A stretch of DNA of 64,000 nucleotides from Microtetraspora glauca (lineage in GTDB: Bacteria; Actinomycetota; Actinomycetes; Streptomycetales; Streptomycetaceae), in assembly GCA_000721275.1 (NCBI GenBank), contig JOFO01000001.1, forward strand, positions 62,001-126,000, read 5' to 3'. A program made the translations under genes and the position numbers. Positions 8,936-17,897 of this stretch are shown here, piece after piece. Positions within the stretch are counted from its first letter, which is position 1. The number at the start of each line of letters is the position of its first letter. Under the pieces are notes generated by a model. It ran no database searches and was not told the DNA's origin. It worked only from the letters and a program-made list of their open reading frames with translations.

Positions 8936-10192
8936 GTGCTGTCGGACGACACCCTGTGCTTTCCGCTGGCGGAGCCGCAGCGGCGGCTGCTGGACCTGAT
9001 CGGCGCGGGCGGCGACCCCTCCGCGTACGTGAGCGTCCTCGCCCATCGCGTGCGCGGCCCCCTCGACCTCCCCCGGCTGCGGCGGGCCCTGGACGCGCTG
9101 ACGGACCGTCATGAGCCGCTGCGTACCGCCTATCCCGCCGACGAGGACGGCACGGTCCGGCAGCAGCGCGTCGGGGAGCCCGACGCGCTGCTGTGGGAGC
9201 TGACCGTGGTCGAGCAGCCCTCCGCCGCACCCGGACCACCGCCACCTGACGACGAGGACGCCCTGCTGCGCGCGTTCGCCGGGCGCCCGTTCGACCTCGC
9301 GCACGGGCCCCTGGGGCGCGTGCTGGTCGTCCGCCGGGCCGCCGAGGACCACCTCGTCGTCCTGGCGGTGCACCTGCTGGCCGCCGACGGCTGGTCGCTG
9401 CGGATCCTGCTGGACGAGCTGGGCGCGTACTACGCCGACGCGGAACGGGCGCACGCGCTCCTCCCTCCGCTGGACGTCCAGTACGCCGACTGGGCCCACT
9501 GGCAGGCGGCCGGGCGAGCGCCCCACCCGCCGGCCCCCCGGGTTCCTGCCCCGCCGGCCCCCCGGGTCCCTCCCCCGCCGTCCGGCGGGCCGGGGCGGCG
9601 CCTGCGCACGGCCGCCGTACCGGTACTGGAGGCGGAGCGCCTGGCCCGCCAGGAACGGGTGCCGCTCTTCACCGTGCTGCTGACGGCCTTCGCGCTGGCG
9701 GCGCGCGGCCCGTCGACGCGGCACCACGTGTCGGCGGACGTCCCGGTCGCCGGCCGCGACCATCCGCAACTCGTGCCGCTGACCGGCTACTTCACCCGAT
9801 TCCACCGGCTCGACGTCGCGCTGACCGGCGACCTCACCTTCCGGCAGGCGCTGCGCCGGGTGCACGACGCCTGGGCCGGGGCCGGGGAAACCGGGACGGG
9901 CGCAGCCGCCGTCCCCCTGTTCTCGTACCGGAGCGGTGACGTCCAGCCCCGGCTGCGGCTGGAGGGGTGCGCGGTGACCGTGCTCCCCTGGCTCCACGAC
10001 GCGGCGAAGACGGATCTCGCCCTGATCACCGACCGCGCCGGGGACGTCGTCCACCCGATGCTCGAATTCCGGCCGTCCGCCGTGCCGGAGCGCGCGGCCG
10101 GCCGTCTGGGCCGGCGCTTCGCGGAGCTCCTGGACGGCGCGGCGGGCGCTCCGGACGCTCCGGTGGACGCCGTGGCGGAGGGGAGGCCCTGA
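8936..10192 (+). CDS. Free-standing condensation-domain-like protein with degenerate active site
   Basis: The 418-residue GTG-initiated product is a single NRPS condensation fold. It opens with 'FPLAEPQRRLLDL' (C1-like), has 'ALTDRHEPLRTAY' (C2), then 'AVHLLAADGWS' where family members carry HHxxxDG, and a late 'HVSADVPVAGRDHP' segment. The catalytic second His is Leu, so classical amide-bond formation is doubtful; an accessory, docking or alternative acyltransfer role is possible. GGAAGGAG overlaps the end of the NRPS, and the two genes are 4 nt apart, so they are surely co-expressed. A Pro/Ala-rich insertion around residues 200-220 is probably a flexible loop. Confidence 0.8.
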   Translation: MLSDDTLCFPLAEPQRRLLDLIGAGGDPSAYVSVLAHRVRGPLDLPRLRRALDALTDRHEPLRTAYPADEDGTVRQQRVGEPDALLWELTVVEQPSAAPGPPPPDDEDALLRAFAGRPFDLAHGPLGRVLVVRRAAEDHLVVLAVHLLAADGWSLRILLDELGAYYADAERAHALLPPLDVQYADWAHWQAAGRAPHPPAPRVPAPPAPRVPPPPSGGPGRRLRTAAVPVLEAERLARQERVPLFTVLLTAFALAARGPSTRHHVSADVPVAGRDHPQLVPLTGYFTRFHRLDVALTGDLTFRQALRRVHDAWAGAGETGTGAAAVPLFSYRSGDVQPRLRLEGCAVTVLPWLHDAAKTDLALITDRAGDVVHPMLEFRPSAVPERAAGRLGRRFAELLDGAAGAPDAPVDAVAEGRP

Positions 10193-10289
10193 CGCCCGCA
10201 GGGAGCGTACAGAGGGGAGGCACTGACCCCCGCAAGGGCGGCGCCCCGGGGCCGGCACGGCGGCTCCCCCGGCTTTCCCGAGCCGTGAC

Positions 10290-13139
10290 ATGGGCATGAG
10301 CGATATCCTCCTCGCGGCGCCGGCACGTGCGGGCAGCGGGCACGGGTCCGCCGGCGGCAGGGGGCATAGGGGGCGACGGACGGTGGCTGCGGCGGAGGAC
10401 GGCGAACTGCTGGGCCGGGAGCGGGAGACGGCCTTCCTGGACGGCGTCCTGGAGGCGGCGCTCTCCGGCGGGAGCGGCGCGGCGGTCGTCCTGCGGGGCC
10501 CGGCCGGCATCGGCAAGTCGGCCCTGCTGGCCTGGGCCCGGGACGCGGCACGGCGGCGCGGCTTCGCCGTGCTGGGGGCGGTGGGCTCCGCGGCCGAGGC
10601 GGAACTCGCCTTCGGCGGCTTCCACCAGGTCTTCTGGCCGCTGCTGAAGCGCTCCCGGACCCTCCCCGCGCGGGACCGGGAGGTGCTGGAGTGCGCCTTG
10701 GGCCTGGGCGCGGAACCACCGGCCGGCGCGGCCCCGCTGGGTGCCGCGGCCCTGACCCTGCTCGCCGAGGCCGCGCGCGAACGGCCGCTGCTGGTCGTCG
10801 TGGACGACGTGCAGTGGATGGACGACTCCAGCACCGCGGTCTTCGCCTTCCTGCACCGGCACGCCGCCGCCCTGCCCGTGGTCTTCCTCGGCGCGGGGCG
10901 CGAGGACGGCCCGGCCACCGACCGGTGGACGGGCGAGCCGGTACGGGTGGACGCGCTGGAACCCGCCGCCGCCGAGGCGCTGTTGCGCCGGCACCACCCG
11001 GGTCTGCCCGCGCCGGCGGCCGGCCGGGTGCTGTCGGAGGCCGCGGGCAATCCGCTGGCGCTCCTGGAACTCCCCGCGCTGCCGGGCGACGACCACGGTG
11101 CCGGTCTCCCCGACGTCCCCGGCCGGACGCCCCTGACGCACCGGCTGGAGCACCTGTTCGCCGAACGGATCCGGTCGTTGCCTCCCGCCGCCGCGCACGC
11201 CCTGCTGCTGGCCGCGCTCGGCGGCCGGGTGACCGTACGGGCCGGGGACGCCCGGCCCGCTCACGCGACGCCCGAGGGCGCCGCGCACGTGCCCGTCGGC
11301 CCCGCGGCGGTCGCCGCCGTCGAGGCGAGCGGGCTGGCGCGCCTCGGCGGGGACGGCGCCCTGGCCTTCCGGCACCCCCTGGTGCGCAGCGCGGTGATCT
11401 CCCTGGCCTCGCCGGAGGACGAGCGGGCGGCCCACCGGGTGCTGGCGGGGCGGCTCGACGCGGACGATCCCCGCCGGCTGCGGCACGAGACGCTGGCCGC
11501 GGTGCTGCCGGACGCCTCCCTCGCCGAGCGGCTGGAGGAGGCCGCGCGGCGGATCGCGCGGCGCGGCGGCGACGCGGAGGGGGCCGTGCTGATGGACCGG
11601 GCGGCCACCCTGAGCGCCGACGCCGCGTCCCACACGGCACGCCTGACGTGGGCCGCCGTCATGGCGGCGCGGGGCGGCCGGCTCGCGCACACCGCCGAAC
11701 TGGTGGAGGAGCTGCAGCGGCGGCCGGTGCCGGCCGGTTTCGCGCCGCTGTTCGCCTACGCGGTGGTGTACGTCGACCAGAGCCACCGGATCGACTTCGA
11801 GTCGTCGTTCACGCTGCTGCCGCAGGCCCTGGACCTGCTCTCGCGGACGGGGGTGGAGCCCTTCGAGGGGCTGGCGGAGCAGATCTACTTCAAGCTCCTG
11901 CTCGCCACCTGCTACACCGACGACCCCCGGGGCCGGCGCGCCCTGGAGAAGCACGCCGGGGCCGTGTCCCCGCTGGCCCGGCTGTGCCGTGCGGTCTGGT
12001 CCGACCCGCCCCGGACCGCGCACGGCGCCGCCCGTGAACTCGCCCTGCTCACCGAGGAGATGACCGAGGAGCAGGAGGCGGGTGCCGCGTGGCTGCTGCT
12101 GTGGACCGCGTCGGCGGTCGACGCCGCCGACGAGACGCTGTGGCGCCGCTTCACCGGCCAGCACGCCTACGCCACCCAGGGCTCGATCGCGAAGGCCCGG
12201 TTCTACCAGGACTACCTGCGGGGCCGGTGGGAGAACGCCGCCGCCTGCCTGCGGGAGGCGGAGGCCGCCGACGACCGCGGCTACCACTGCAACGCCCTGC
12301 TGTTCCGCCACTACCACGCGCACTTCCTGGCCGGCCGGGGCGACGAACAGGGCCTCCGGGAGGCGGAGGCGGTCATCGAGGCGACGGCGTCGGGGGCCCG
12401 GATGCGGTTCGTCACCGACCACCTCGTCCATCTGCGGGCCCTGGCGGCGCTGGCGCACGGCCGGTACGAGGAGGCGTATCTGCTGCTGGTGCCGCTGATG
12501 CCCCCCGGTGTGCTGCCGCGCGGGCTGCCGTGGTTCCACCTGCCGTTCCTCGACCTCGTCGTGGCCGCCGTGCACACGGGCCGCCGGCGGGAGGCGGCCG
12601 CGCACGTCGAGGCCGGGCGGGCGGCGCGGATGGCGGAGATCTCCGGTCACCACGCCTTCCTCCTCGCCGCCGCCGAGGCCGTCGCCGCGCCCGACGAGGA
12701 CGCCGACGCCCGCTACCGGGCCGCGTACGCCGTCGAGGGCGCCGAGACGTGGGTGTTCGGCATGGCCCGGCTGCGGCTGGCGCACGGCGCGTGGCTGCGC
12801 CGGCGCCGGCGCGCGGAGGCGCTCGACGTGCTGCACCGGGCGCGGGACGCGTTCCGGCGGCTGGGCGCGGAGCCCTGGGCGGAGCGCTGCGAGGAGGAAC
12901 TGGCCGCGGCGGGACCCCCGGTGGCGGCGGTCGGCGGACGGGGGCTGCTGACGGGCCAGGAACGGCGCATCGCCCAGCTCGCCGCGCGGGGGCTGACGAA
13001 CAAGGAGATCGGCACGGCGCTGCAGGTGTCACCCCGTACCGTCGCGGCGCATCTGTACAAGATCTTCCCCAAGCTGGGGGTCACCTCCCGGGCCGGGATC
13101 TCCCGGGCCCTGGCCGACGACCCGGCCGGACGGGACTGA
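10290..13139 (+). CDS. LuxR-family giant regulator (LAL type)
   Basis: The product is up to 949 residues. The AAA-type ATPase domain shows LGREREtaFLDGVL, Walker A GPAGIGKSALL (about residue 70) and Walker B LLVVVDDVQWMD. A long helical TPR-like middle follows, and a C-terminal LuxR HTH (about 885-945) contains GLTNKEIGTALQVSPRTVAAHLYKIF. LAL proteins are usually pathway-specific activators. The start is uncertain: ATGs at 10290 and 10296 lack a good ribosome site, and GTG 10382 is plausible. It follows the NRPS genes by about 100 nt and could control them or the hydrolase block. Its last 111 nt overlap the convergent AraC gene. Confidence 0.9.
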   Translation: MGMSDILLAAPARAGSGHGSAGGRGHRGRRTVAAAEDGELLGRERETAFLDGVLEAALSGGSGAAVVLRGPAGIGKSALLAWARDAARRRGFAVLGAVGSAAEAELAFGGFHQVFWPLLKRSRTLPARDREVLECALGLGAEPPAGAAPLGAAALTLLAEAARERPLLVVVDDVQWMDDSSTAVFAFLHRHAAALPVVFLGAGREDGPATDRWTGEPVRVDALEPAAAEALLRRHHPGLPAPAAGRVLSEAAGNPLALLELPALPGDDHGAGLPDVPGRTPLTHRLEHLFAERIRSLPPAAAHALLLAALGGRVTVRAGDARPAHATPEGAAHVPVGPAAVAAVEASGLARLGGDGALAFRHPLVRSAVISLASPEDERAAHRVLAGRLDADDPRRLRHETLAAVLPDASLAERLEEAARRIARRGGDAEGAVLMDRAATLSADAASHTARLTWAAVMAARGGRLAHTAELVEELQRRPVPAGFAPLFAYAVVYVDQSHRIDFESSFTLLPQALDLLSRTGVEPFEGLAEQIYFKLLLATCYTDDPRGRRALEKHAGAVSPLARLCRAVWSDPPRTAHGAARELALLTEEMTEEQEAGAAWLLLWTASAVDAADETLWRRFTGQHAYATQGSIAKARFYQDYLRGRWENAAACLREAEAADDRGYHCNALLFRHYHAHFLAGRGDEQGLREAEAVIEATASGARMRFVTDHLVHLRALAALAHGRYEEAYLLLVPLMPPGVLPRGLPWFHLPFLDLVVAAVHTGRRREAAAHVEAGRAARMAEISGHHAFLLAAAEAVAAPDEDADARYRAAYAVEGAETWVFGMARLRLAHGAWLRRRRRAEALDVLHRARDAFRRLGAEPWAERCEEELAAAGPPVAAVGGRGLLTGQERRIAQLAARGLTNKEIGTALQVSPRTVAAHLYKIFPKLGVTSRAGISRALADDPAGRD

Positions 13140-14168
13140 GACCGTGCCGTGCTCGGCCCGCCGGTCCCGCCACTCGCTCGGCGCCATCCCGTAGCGGGCG
13201 CGGAAGCACCTGCTGAAGTGGGCGGGGGTGGCGAAGCCCCACCGCTGGGCCACGGCCTGCACCTTCGCCGGACCGCCGGCGCGGCCCAGTTCCCGCCGGC
13301 ACTCCTCCAGCCGGCGCTGCTGGATCCAGCGGCCGAGGGTGCCGTCCTCCCCGGTGAACAGCTTGTGCAGCCGGCGCACGGACATGTGGTGCGCCGCGGC
13401 GATGACGTCGGGGCGCAGCCGCGGGTCCGGGAGCCGGGCGTTGACCCAGCGCCGGATCTCGTCCGCCGCCCGGCGGTCGGCCTCCGGGAGGCGGTCCGCC
13501 GCCGGGCGTGCGCTCCGCTCGGCCTCCTCGGCCACCAGGCTGACGGCCAGGTCCGCCGCCTGGTTCCGCAGGCGCGTCGCCGTGCCGCCCCTCCCGGCTT
13601 CCGTGCCTTCCGTTCCCCGGAGTTCGCCGGCTGTGGCCAGGGCGAGCAGCAGGGGGTGGAGCAGCGAGGCGACGCCCGTCGTGGCGTCGTACGCCCGGCC
13701 GGTCGTCCGGGCCAGGGCGTCGTCCGGGAACGGCACCAGCCGGCGGGGCACGCGGAGCACCGCGACGGCGCACCCGGCCGTCGCGCTCACGGTGACGGGC
13801 GCGGCCGAGTCGGCGAGCAGCAGGTGCCCCGGCGTGACGGGGCCGCCGTGTCCGGGGGCGAGGACGAGGCAGCCGCGGAGGGGGGCGCAGACCACGATCT
13901 CGCGCGCCTCCGGCTCGCCGCCCCGCCGCACGGGCAGGGTGCGGGCGCCGGCGAGGTCGTCGCCGTCGACGACGCCGGTCCGGACGTACGGCGGGGCCCC
14001 CGGGTCCCCGGCGTACCGGACGGACGGCCGGGCCTCCGGGTCCCCGGGGGCCCCGACGGACGGCCGGGCCTGCGGGTCGTCGGCGGGGAGCGCGGCCGGT
14101 GGCTGCCGTAGGGGGCGGGAAGGCGGGCGTGGGCCCGCTTCGTGGCGTGAGGGCGCGGGGGACGGCAC
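13029..14168 (-). CDS. AraC-family transcriptional regulator
   Basis: GTG 14168 is chosen because GGAGGAG lies 6 nt upstream, although the frame is open to 14213. The C-terminal half holds the two-helix-turn-helix AraC domain: 'RRWVNARLPDPRLRPDVIA', 'HHMSVRRLHKLF', 'RRLEECRREL' and 'QRWGFATPAHFSRCFRARYG'. The first part contains a DNA-encoded imperfect repeat around GDPEARPSV, so a later start is possible. A cupin-like sensory region follows. The 3' end runs 111 nt into the 3' end of the opposing LAL gene. Ligand and targets are unknown. Confidence 0.87.
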   Translation of the reverse strand: MPSPAPSRHEAGPRPPSRPLRQPPAALPADDPQARPSVGAPGDPEARPSVRYAGDPGAPPYVRTGVVDGDDLAGARTLPVRRGGEPEAREIVVCAPLRGCLVLAPGHGGPVTPGHLLLADSAAPVTVSATAGCAVAVLRVPRRLVPFPDDALARTTGRAYDATTGVASLLHPLLLALATAGELRGTEGTEAGRGGTATRLRNQAADLAVSLVAEEAERSARPAADRLPEADRRAADEIRRWVNARLPDPRLRPDVIAAAHHMSVRRLHKLFTGEDGTLGRWIQQRRLEECRRELGRAGGPAKVQAVAQRWGFATPAHFSRCFRARYGMAPSEWRDRRAEHGTVSVPSGRVVGQGPGDPGPGGDPQLGEDLVQMRRDGTG

Positions 14169-14268
14169 CGTGGGCTCCTCCGGGTGTCGTGTGCGAACGG
14201 TCCGTCCCTCCACCCTCGGCGGGCCCCGCCCCGCACACGTAGGTCGGATGACTGACGCCCGGGGTGCG

Positions 14269-15285
14269 TCAGTTCAGGGCGGCCCGCTGGGGTGCCCGCG
14301 CCGGCGCCGGGACGGACAGCGCCTGCTCCGCGGCGCCGGCGCGTCGCCACTGGCGCGGCGGCACGCCGTACACCCCCTTGAAGGCGCGGCTGAAGTGCGC
14401 GGGGCTGGGGAACCCCCAGCGGCGGGCGACCGCCGCGACCGTCGGGCTGGAGCGTTCCCGGCGCGCCAGTTCCCTGGCGCACTCCTCGACCCGGCGCCGC
14501 AGGATGAGCCGCCCCACTGTCGTCCCCTCGCCTTCGAAGAGGCGGTGGAGGTAGCGCACGGAGATGTAGTGGGCCTCGGCAACCCGTTCGGGGGTCAGGT
14601 CCGCGTCGCCGAGGTGCCGGTCGATGTAGTCGCGGACGCGCGGCACGAGGCGGGCGCGCGTGGTGCCCGGCGGCTCCTGGTCCCGCCCGAGGAGTTCGTC
14701 GGCGAGGAGGGCGACGAACTCGGCGGTGTTCCCGGCGAGCAGGTCGCCGGTGGCCGGAGTCACCTGGCCGGCGACGCGGGAGAGCTGTTCGAGGAACGGG
14801 ATCAGCAGCGCGGCGACGCCGCTGCGTCCCGGGACGGCCACGCCGGTGAGGCGGAACAGGTGGTCGGCGGGGTCGCCCAGGGTCTGCCGGGGCAGGGAGG
14901 CCAGCAGCATCCGGAAGGGTTCCCGCTGGTCCAGGGCGAAGGGCCGGCGCGGGTCGAGGAGGACGACCTCGCCCGGCTCCAGCGCGGTGCTCCGCCCGTC
15001 CTGGGTGAGGAAGGCCGTGCCCGCCTGCTGGAGGGCGACGGCGACCCGCTCGCCCGGGCCGCGGGCGATGTGCCGGGGGGTGCGGCTCAGCTGTGCGGGA
15101 CCCGCGGCGACGCGCAGAAGGCTCAGGTAGCCGAGGTGGGTGACCACCGGTGCCGGGGTCTCGGCCGGGGAGGTGCGCATCACGAGGCGGAGGGGGGCGA
15201 CGAGGCCGTCGAAGGCGTCCTGCCAGGGCCCGGGTGCCTCGTGTTCCCGTCCCGCCGTCGTCGTGTCCTGAAGAACGTGTCCCAC
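14269..15285 (-). CDS. AraC-family transcriptional regulator (NphR-like)
   Basis: GTG 15285 is chosen over the longer frame because AAGGAG lies 5 nt upstream. The 338-residue protein has an N-terminal ligand-binding half of the AraC_binding_2 type ('TPRHIARGPGERVAVALQQAG...GEVVLLDPRRPF'). Its C-terminal HTH pair includes 'HYISVRYLHRLFEGEGTTVG', 'RRRVEECARELAR' and 'ARRWGFPSPAHFSRAFKGVY'. It is divergent from the hydrolase block, with a 386-nt spacer that contains a palindromic box, and is a good candidate for its regulator. It is paralogous to the AraC gene just downstream. Confidence 0.88.
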   Translation of the reverse strand: MGHVLQDTTTAGREHEAPGPWQDAFDGLVAPLRLVMRTSPAETPAPVVTHLGYLSLLRVAAGPAQLSRTPRHIARGPGERVAVALQQAGTAFLTQDGRSTALEPGEVVLLDPRRPFALDQREPFRMLLASLPRQTLGDPADHLFRLTGVAVPGRSGVAALLIPFLEQLSRVAGQVTPATGDLLAGNTAEFVALLADELLGRDQEPPGTTRARLVPRVRDYIDRHLGDADLTPERVAEAHYISVRYLHRLFEGEGTTVGRLILRRRVEECARELARRERSSPTVAAVARRWGFPSPAHFSRAFKGVYGVPPRQWRRAGAAEQALSVPAPARAPQRAALN

Positions 15286-15671
15286 GCGTGCTCCTTGTTC
15301 TCGGACGCCCGGCCGGCCGGCGAACTCTCCGCTCAGGGGGTGCGAACGGCCAGGTGCGTTCCCTCTCATGCTCGGCGGCGCGGGAAGAGCGCACTTAGGT
15401 CATTTGACGTGCGGTGACGGGCTTGCGCGGGAGCCCTCCGGCGCCCCGGGACAAGAGGTGTGCGCGGACGGGCACGTCCGGGCGGCGGGGAGGGGCGGCC
15501 GGGGCCGTGCCGGTCCGTAGGCTGGGGGCGTCGCCCCGGCCGCCGCTGCCACTGCCGTCACTCCTGCCCCTGCCCGGAGCGGGCCGGGCCCGAAGGATCC
15601 GTCCGTTGTCTTCCGTCCGTCCCGGGACCTGTCGTCCGTCCCGGGATCGCGCCCACGCGCGGGAGGGTGTC
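15286..15671. other. Divergent promoter region between AraC gene and hydrolase block
   Basis: These 386 bases hold no supported gene, although a plus-strand frame is open through most of it. They include the palindromic box at 15399 and the probable promoters for the AraC gene (leftwards) and the first hydrolase (rightwards). Confidence 0.55.
15399..15410. promoter_or_regulatory. Putative operator GTCATTTGACGT
   Basis: GTCA and TGAC arms are separated by 2 nt. The 12-mer differs by one base from the box at 21138 inside the same gene block (GTCAATTGACGT). It lies between the divergent AraC gene and the hydrolase genes, where an operator would be expected. The binding protein is unknown. Confidence 0.45.
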
Positions 15672-16643
15672 GTGGAACATGCCGCTGGACCGCCGCCGGT
15701 CCTCGAACCCCTGGCCCGGGCCTTCGCCGAGGCCCACGCGTGTCCGGGCGTGCCGGGCGGAGCGGGACCGGTGCCCTCCGGCGAGGCGCCGGCCGCGCTG
15801 CTCGGGGAGGCGGACACGGCGCCGGACGTCGAGGAGGAGTGGCTGGCGCTGCCCGGCTGCGACGGGGACCGGATCCGGGTGCGGATCCTGCGTCCGGCCG
15901 GCAGCGACGGGCTGCTTCCGGTGGTGCTCTATCTGCACGGCCTGGGCTGGACCCACACGACGGCCACCGCGCACCAGCGGCTGCTGGAGGACCTGGTGCT
16001 GGGGGCGGACGCGGCGGTCGTCGTGCCCGAGTACGACCGCCCGCCGGCGGCCCGCTATCCGGTGGCCGTCGAGCAGTGCTACACCGTGGCCCGCTGGATC
16101 GCGGAGCACGGCGCGGACTGGCGTCTCGACGGCTGCCGCATCGCCGTGGCCGGCGTCTCGGCGGGGGCCAATCTGGCCGCCGCCCTGACGCTGGTCGCCA
16201 AGGAGCGCGGCGGCGTGTCCCTCGTGCACCAGGTCCTGGTCTGCCCCGTCACGGACGCCACCGGGGAGTCGCCGTCCTACCGGCACTTCGCCGAGGGCTA
16301 CTTCCTCGGCGGCGCCGTCATGCGGAGCTTATGGCGGAGTTACGTCCCGGACGCGGCGCGGCGCCGGGAGATCACCGCGTCGCCGCTGCTGGCCACCCCG
16401 GACGAGCTGCGGGGGCTGCCGCCGGCGCTGGTCCTGACGGCGGAGGCGGACGTGGTGCGCGACGAGGGCGAGGCGTACGCGGCGAAGCTGCGGGCGGCGG
16501 GCGTCTCCGTCGTCTCCGTGCGCTATCACGGCACGATCCACGGGTTCGTCCTGTTCGACGCGCTGCGGGACAGCGACGCGGGCCGGGCCGCCCGGACGCA
16601 GGCCGTGGACGTCCTCCACGTCGCGCTGCACCGCGGCTGGTGA
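15672..16643 (+). CDS. Alpha/beta hydrolase fold-3 (HSL-like) esterase
   Basis: The 323-residue product starts at GTG 15672 behind GGGAGGG. It reads as a hormone-sensitive-lipase-type hydrolase: oxyanion region YLHGLGWTH, nucleophile elbow GVSAG, Asp in LTAEADVVRDEGE and His in TIHGFVLF. The usual HGGG is HGLG here, so oxyanion geometry may be altered. It is a close paralogue of the next gene (shared 'VEQ..TVARWI', 'ALTLVAKERGGV', 'ASPLLATPDEL'), about 157 nt away, which indicates tandem duplication. Substrate unknown; small esters or lactones are typical. Confidence 0.85.
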   Translation: MEHAAGPPPVLEPLARAFAEAHACPGVPGGAGPVPSGEAPAALLGEADTAPDVEEEWLALPGCDGDRIRVRILRPAGSDGLLPVVLYLHGLGWTHTTATAHQRLLEDLVLGADAAVVVPEYDRPPAARYPVAVEQCYTVARWIAEHGADWRLDGCRIAVAGVSAGANLAAALTLVAKERGGVSLVHQVLVCPVTDATGESPSYRHFAEGYFLGGAVMRSLWRSYVPDAARRREITASPLLATPDELRGLPPALVLTAEADVVRDEGEAYAAKLRAAGVSVVSVRYHGTIHGFVLFDALRDSDAGRAARTQAVDVLHVALHRGW

Positions 16644-16800
16644 CGGCCCGTCAGGAGAGGCGGCGGGAGGTGGTGCACCCTCGGGCAAGCCCTGTGCACG
16701 GGGCGCCGCCCACCGCCGCGCCGGGGGACATAACGTCCCGGTGTGCCGCCTCGCGGCGGCGCTCCGAACGTCCTCCGCCCCTCATGAAACGGGTTTCGCC

Positions 16801-17769
16801 ATGCACGAGTTCCCCCCTGCCGCCCCTGTCCTGGAGCCGGCCGCGGCGGCCTTCGCCGAGGCCACCGCCCAGCCGCCGTACCTCTTCCAGATCCCCGTGG
16901 CGGACGGCCGCAAGGCGGTCGACGACGTCCAGGCCGGTCCGGTGGACAAGCCCGAGGTCGACGAGGAGTGGGTCACCGTCCCCGTCGCCTCCGGCGGCAC
17001 CGTGCGGGCGCGCGTCGTGCGCCCCGCCGGCGTCCGGGGCGACCTGCCCGTCATCCTCTACATCCACGGCGCCGGCTGGGTGTTCGGCAACGCCCACACC
17101 CACGACCGGCTGGTGCGGGAGCTGGCCGTCGGGACCGGCGCCGCCGTCGTCTTCCCGGAGTACGACCTGTCGCCGGAGCACCGCTACCCGGTGGCCGTCG
17201 AGCAGAACTGGGCCGTCGCCCGCTGGGTCGTGACCGACGGCGCGACGAAGGGCCTGGACGGCGCCCGCATGGCGGTCGCCGGCGACTCCGTCGGCGGCAA
17301 CATGAGCGCCGCGCTCACCCTGATGGCCAAGGAGCGCGGCGGCGTCCCGCTGCTCCAGCAGGTGCTGTTCTACCCGGTCACCGACGCGTCCTTCGACACC
17401 GCCTCCTACCACCAGTTCGCCGAGGGCTACTTCCTGCGCCGCGACGGCATGCAGTGGTTCTGGGACCAGTACACGACCGACGAGGCCGAGCGCGCCCAGA
17501 TCACGGCCTCGCCGCTGCGCGCCACCACCGAGCAGCTGACAGGCCTGCCGCCCGCCCTGGTCATCACCGCCGAGGCCGACGTCCTGCGCGACGAGGGCGA
17601 GGCGTACGCGAACAAGCTGCGCGCCGCCGGCGTGCCGGTGACCGCCGTGCGCTACCAGGGCATCATCCACGACTTCGTCATGCTCGACGCGCTGCGGGAC
17701 ACCTACGCCGCCCGGTCCGCCGTCGCCCTCGCCGTGTCCACCCTCCGCACCGCGCTCGCCCGGCCCTGA
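16801..17769 (+). CDS. Alpha/beta hydrolase fold-3 (HSL-like) esterase, paralogue
   Basis: The 322-residue product starts at ATG 16801. Motifs are YIHGAGWVFGN (oxyanion region), GDSVGGN (nucleophile Ser), TAEADVLRDEGE (Asp) and IIHDFVML (His). It is closer to the canonical HSL family than its upstream paralogue. An imperfect inverted repeat, GGGAC-5-GTCCC, occurs about 60 nt upstream. It belongs to a ten-gene same-strand block with other hydrolases. No secretion signal, so probably cytoplasmic. Confidence 0.87.
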   Translation: MHEFPPAAPVLEPAAAAFAEATAQPPYLFQIPVADGRKAVDDVQAGPVDKPEVDEEWVTVPVASGGTVRARVVRPAGVRGDLPVILYIHGAGWVFGNAHTHDRLVRELAVGTGAAVVFPEYDLSPEHRYPVAVEQNWAVARWVVTDGATKGLDGARMAVAGDSVGGNMSAALTLMAKERGGVPLLQQVLFYPVTDASFDTASYHQFAEGYFLRRDGMQWFWDQYTTDEAERAQITASPLRATTEQLTGLPPALVITAEADVLRDEGEAYANKLRAAGVPVTAVRYQGIIHDFVMLDALRDTYAARSAVALAVSTLRTALARP

Positions 17770-17897
17770 CCGCCCCGCGCGCCGACGCCCGGAACACCGG
17801 AACCCGCGCGGACGAACACCCCCGGGGCACGCCGTTCCGGCAGGCGCGCGTGCCCCGTCCTTCCCGTTTCCCCTCCGAGCCCGCAGGCAGGCCGTCC

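Noticed and set aside
4948..8952. A 1334-codon minus-strand open frame opposite the NRPS
   Set aside because: It is a GC-bias shadow: the translation is Arg/Gly/Val-rich with no domain, while the plus strand holds ordered NRPS motifs.
10183..10240. Imperfect duplicated GC-rich sequence (GGGAGGC.CTGAC.CCCGC) after the condensation-like gene
   Set aside because: It is short and diverged, in GC-rich DNA where such similarity is common; no hairpin or promoter function could be assigned.
16725..16739. GGGAC-5-GTCCC inverted repeat before the second esterase
   Set aside because: 5-bp GC arms occur often by chance here, and it does not match the shared GTCAWTTGACGT boxes, so it is not called as an operator.
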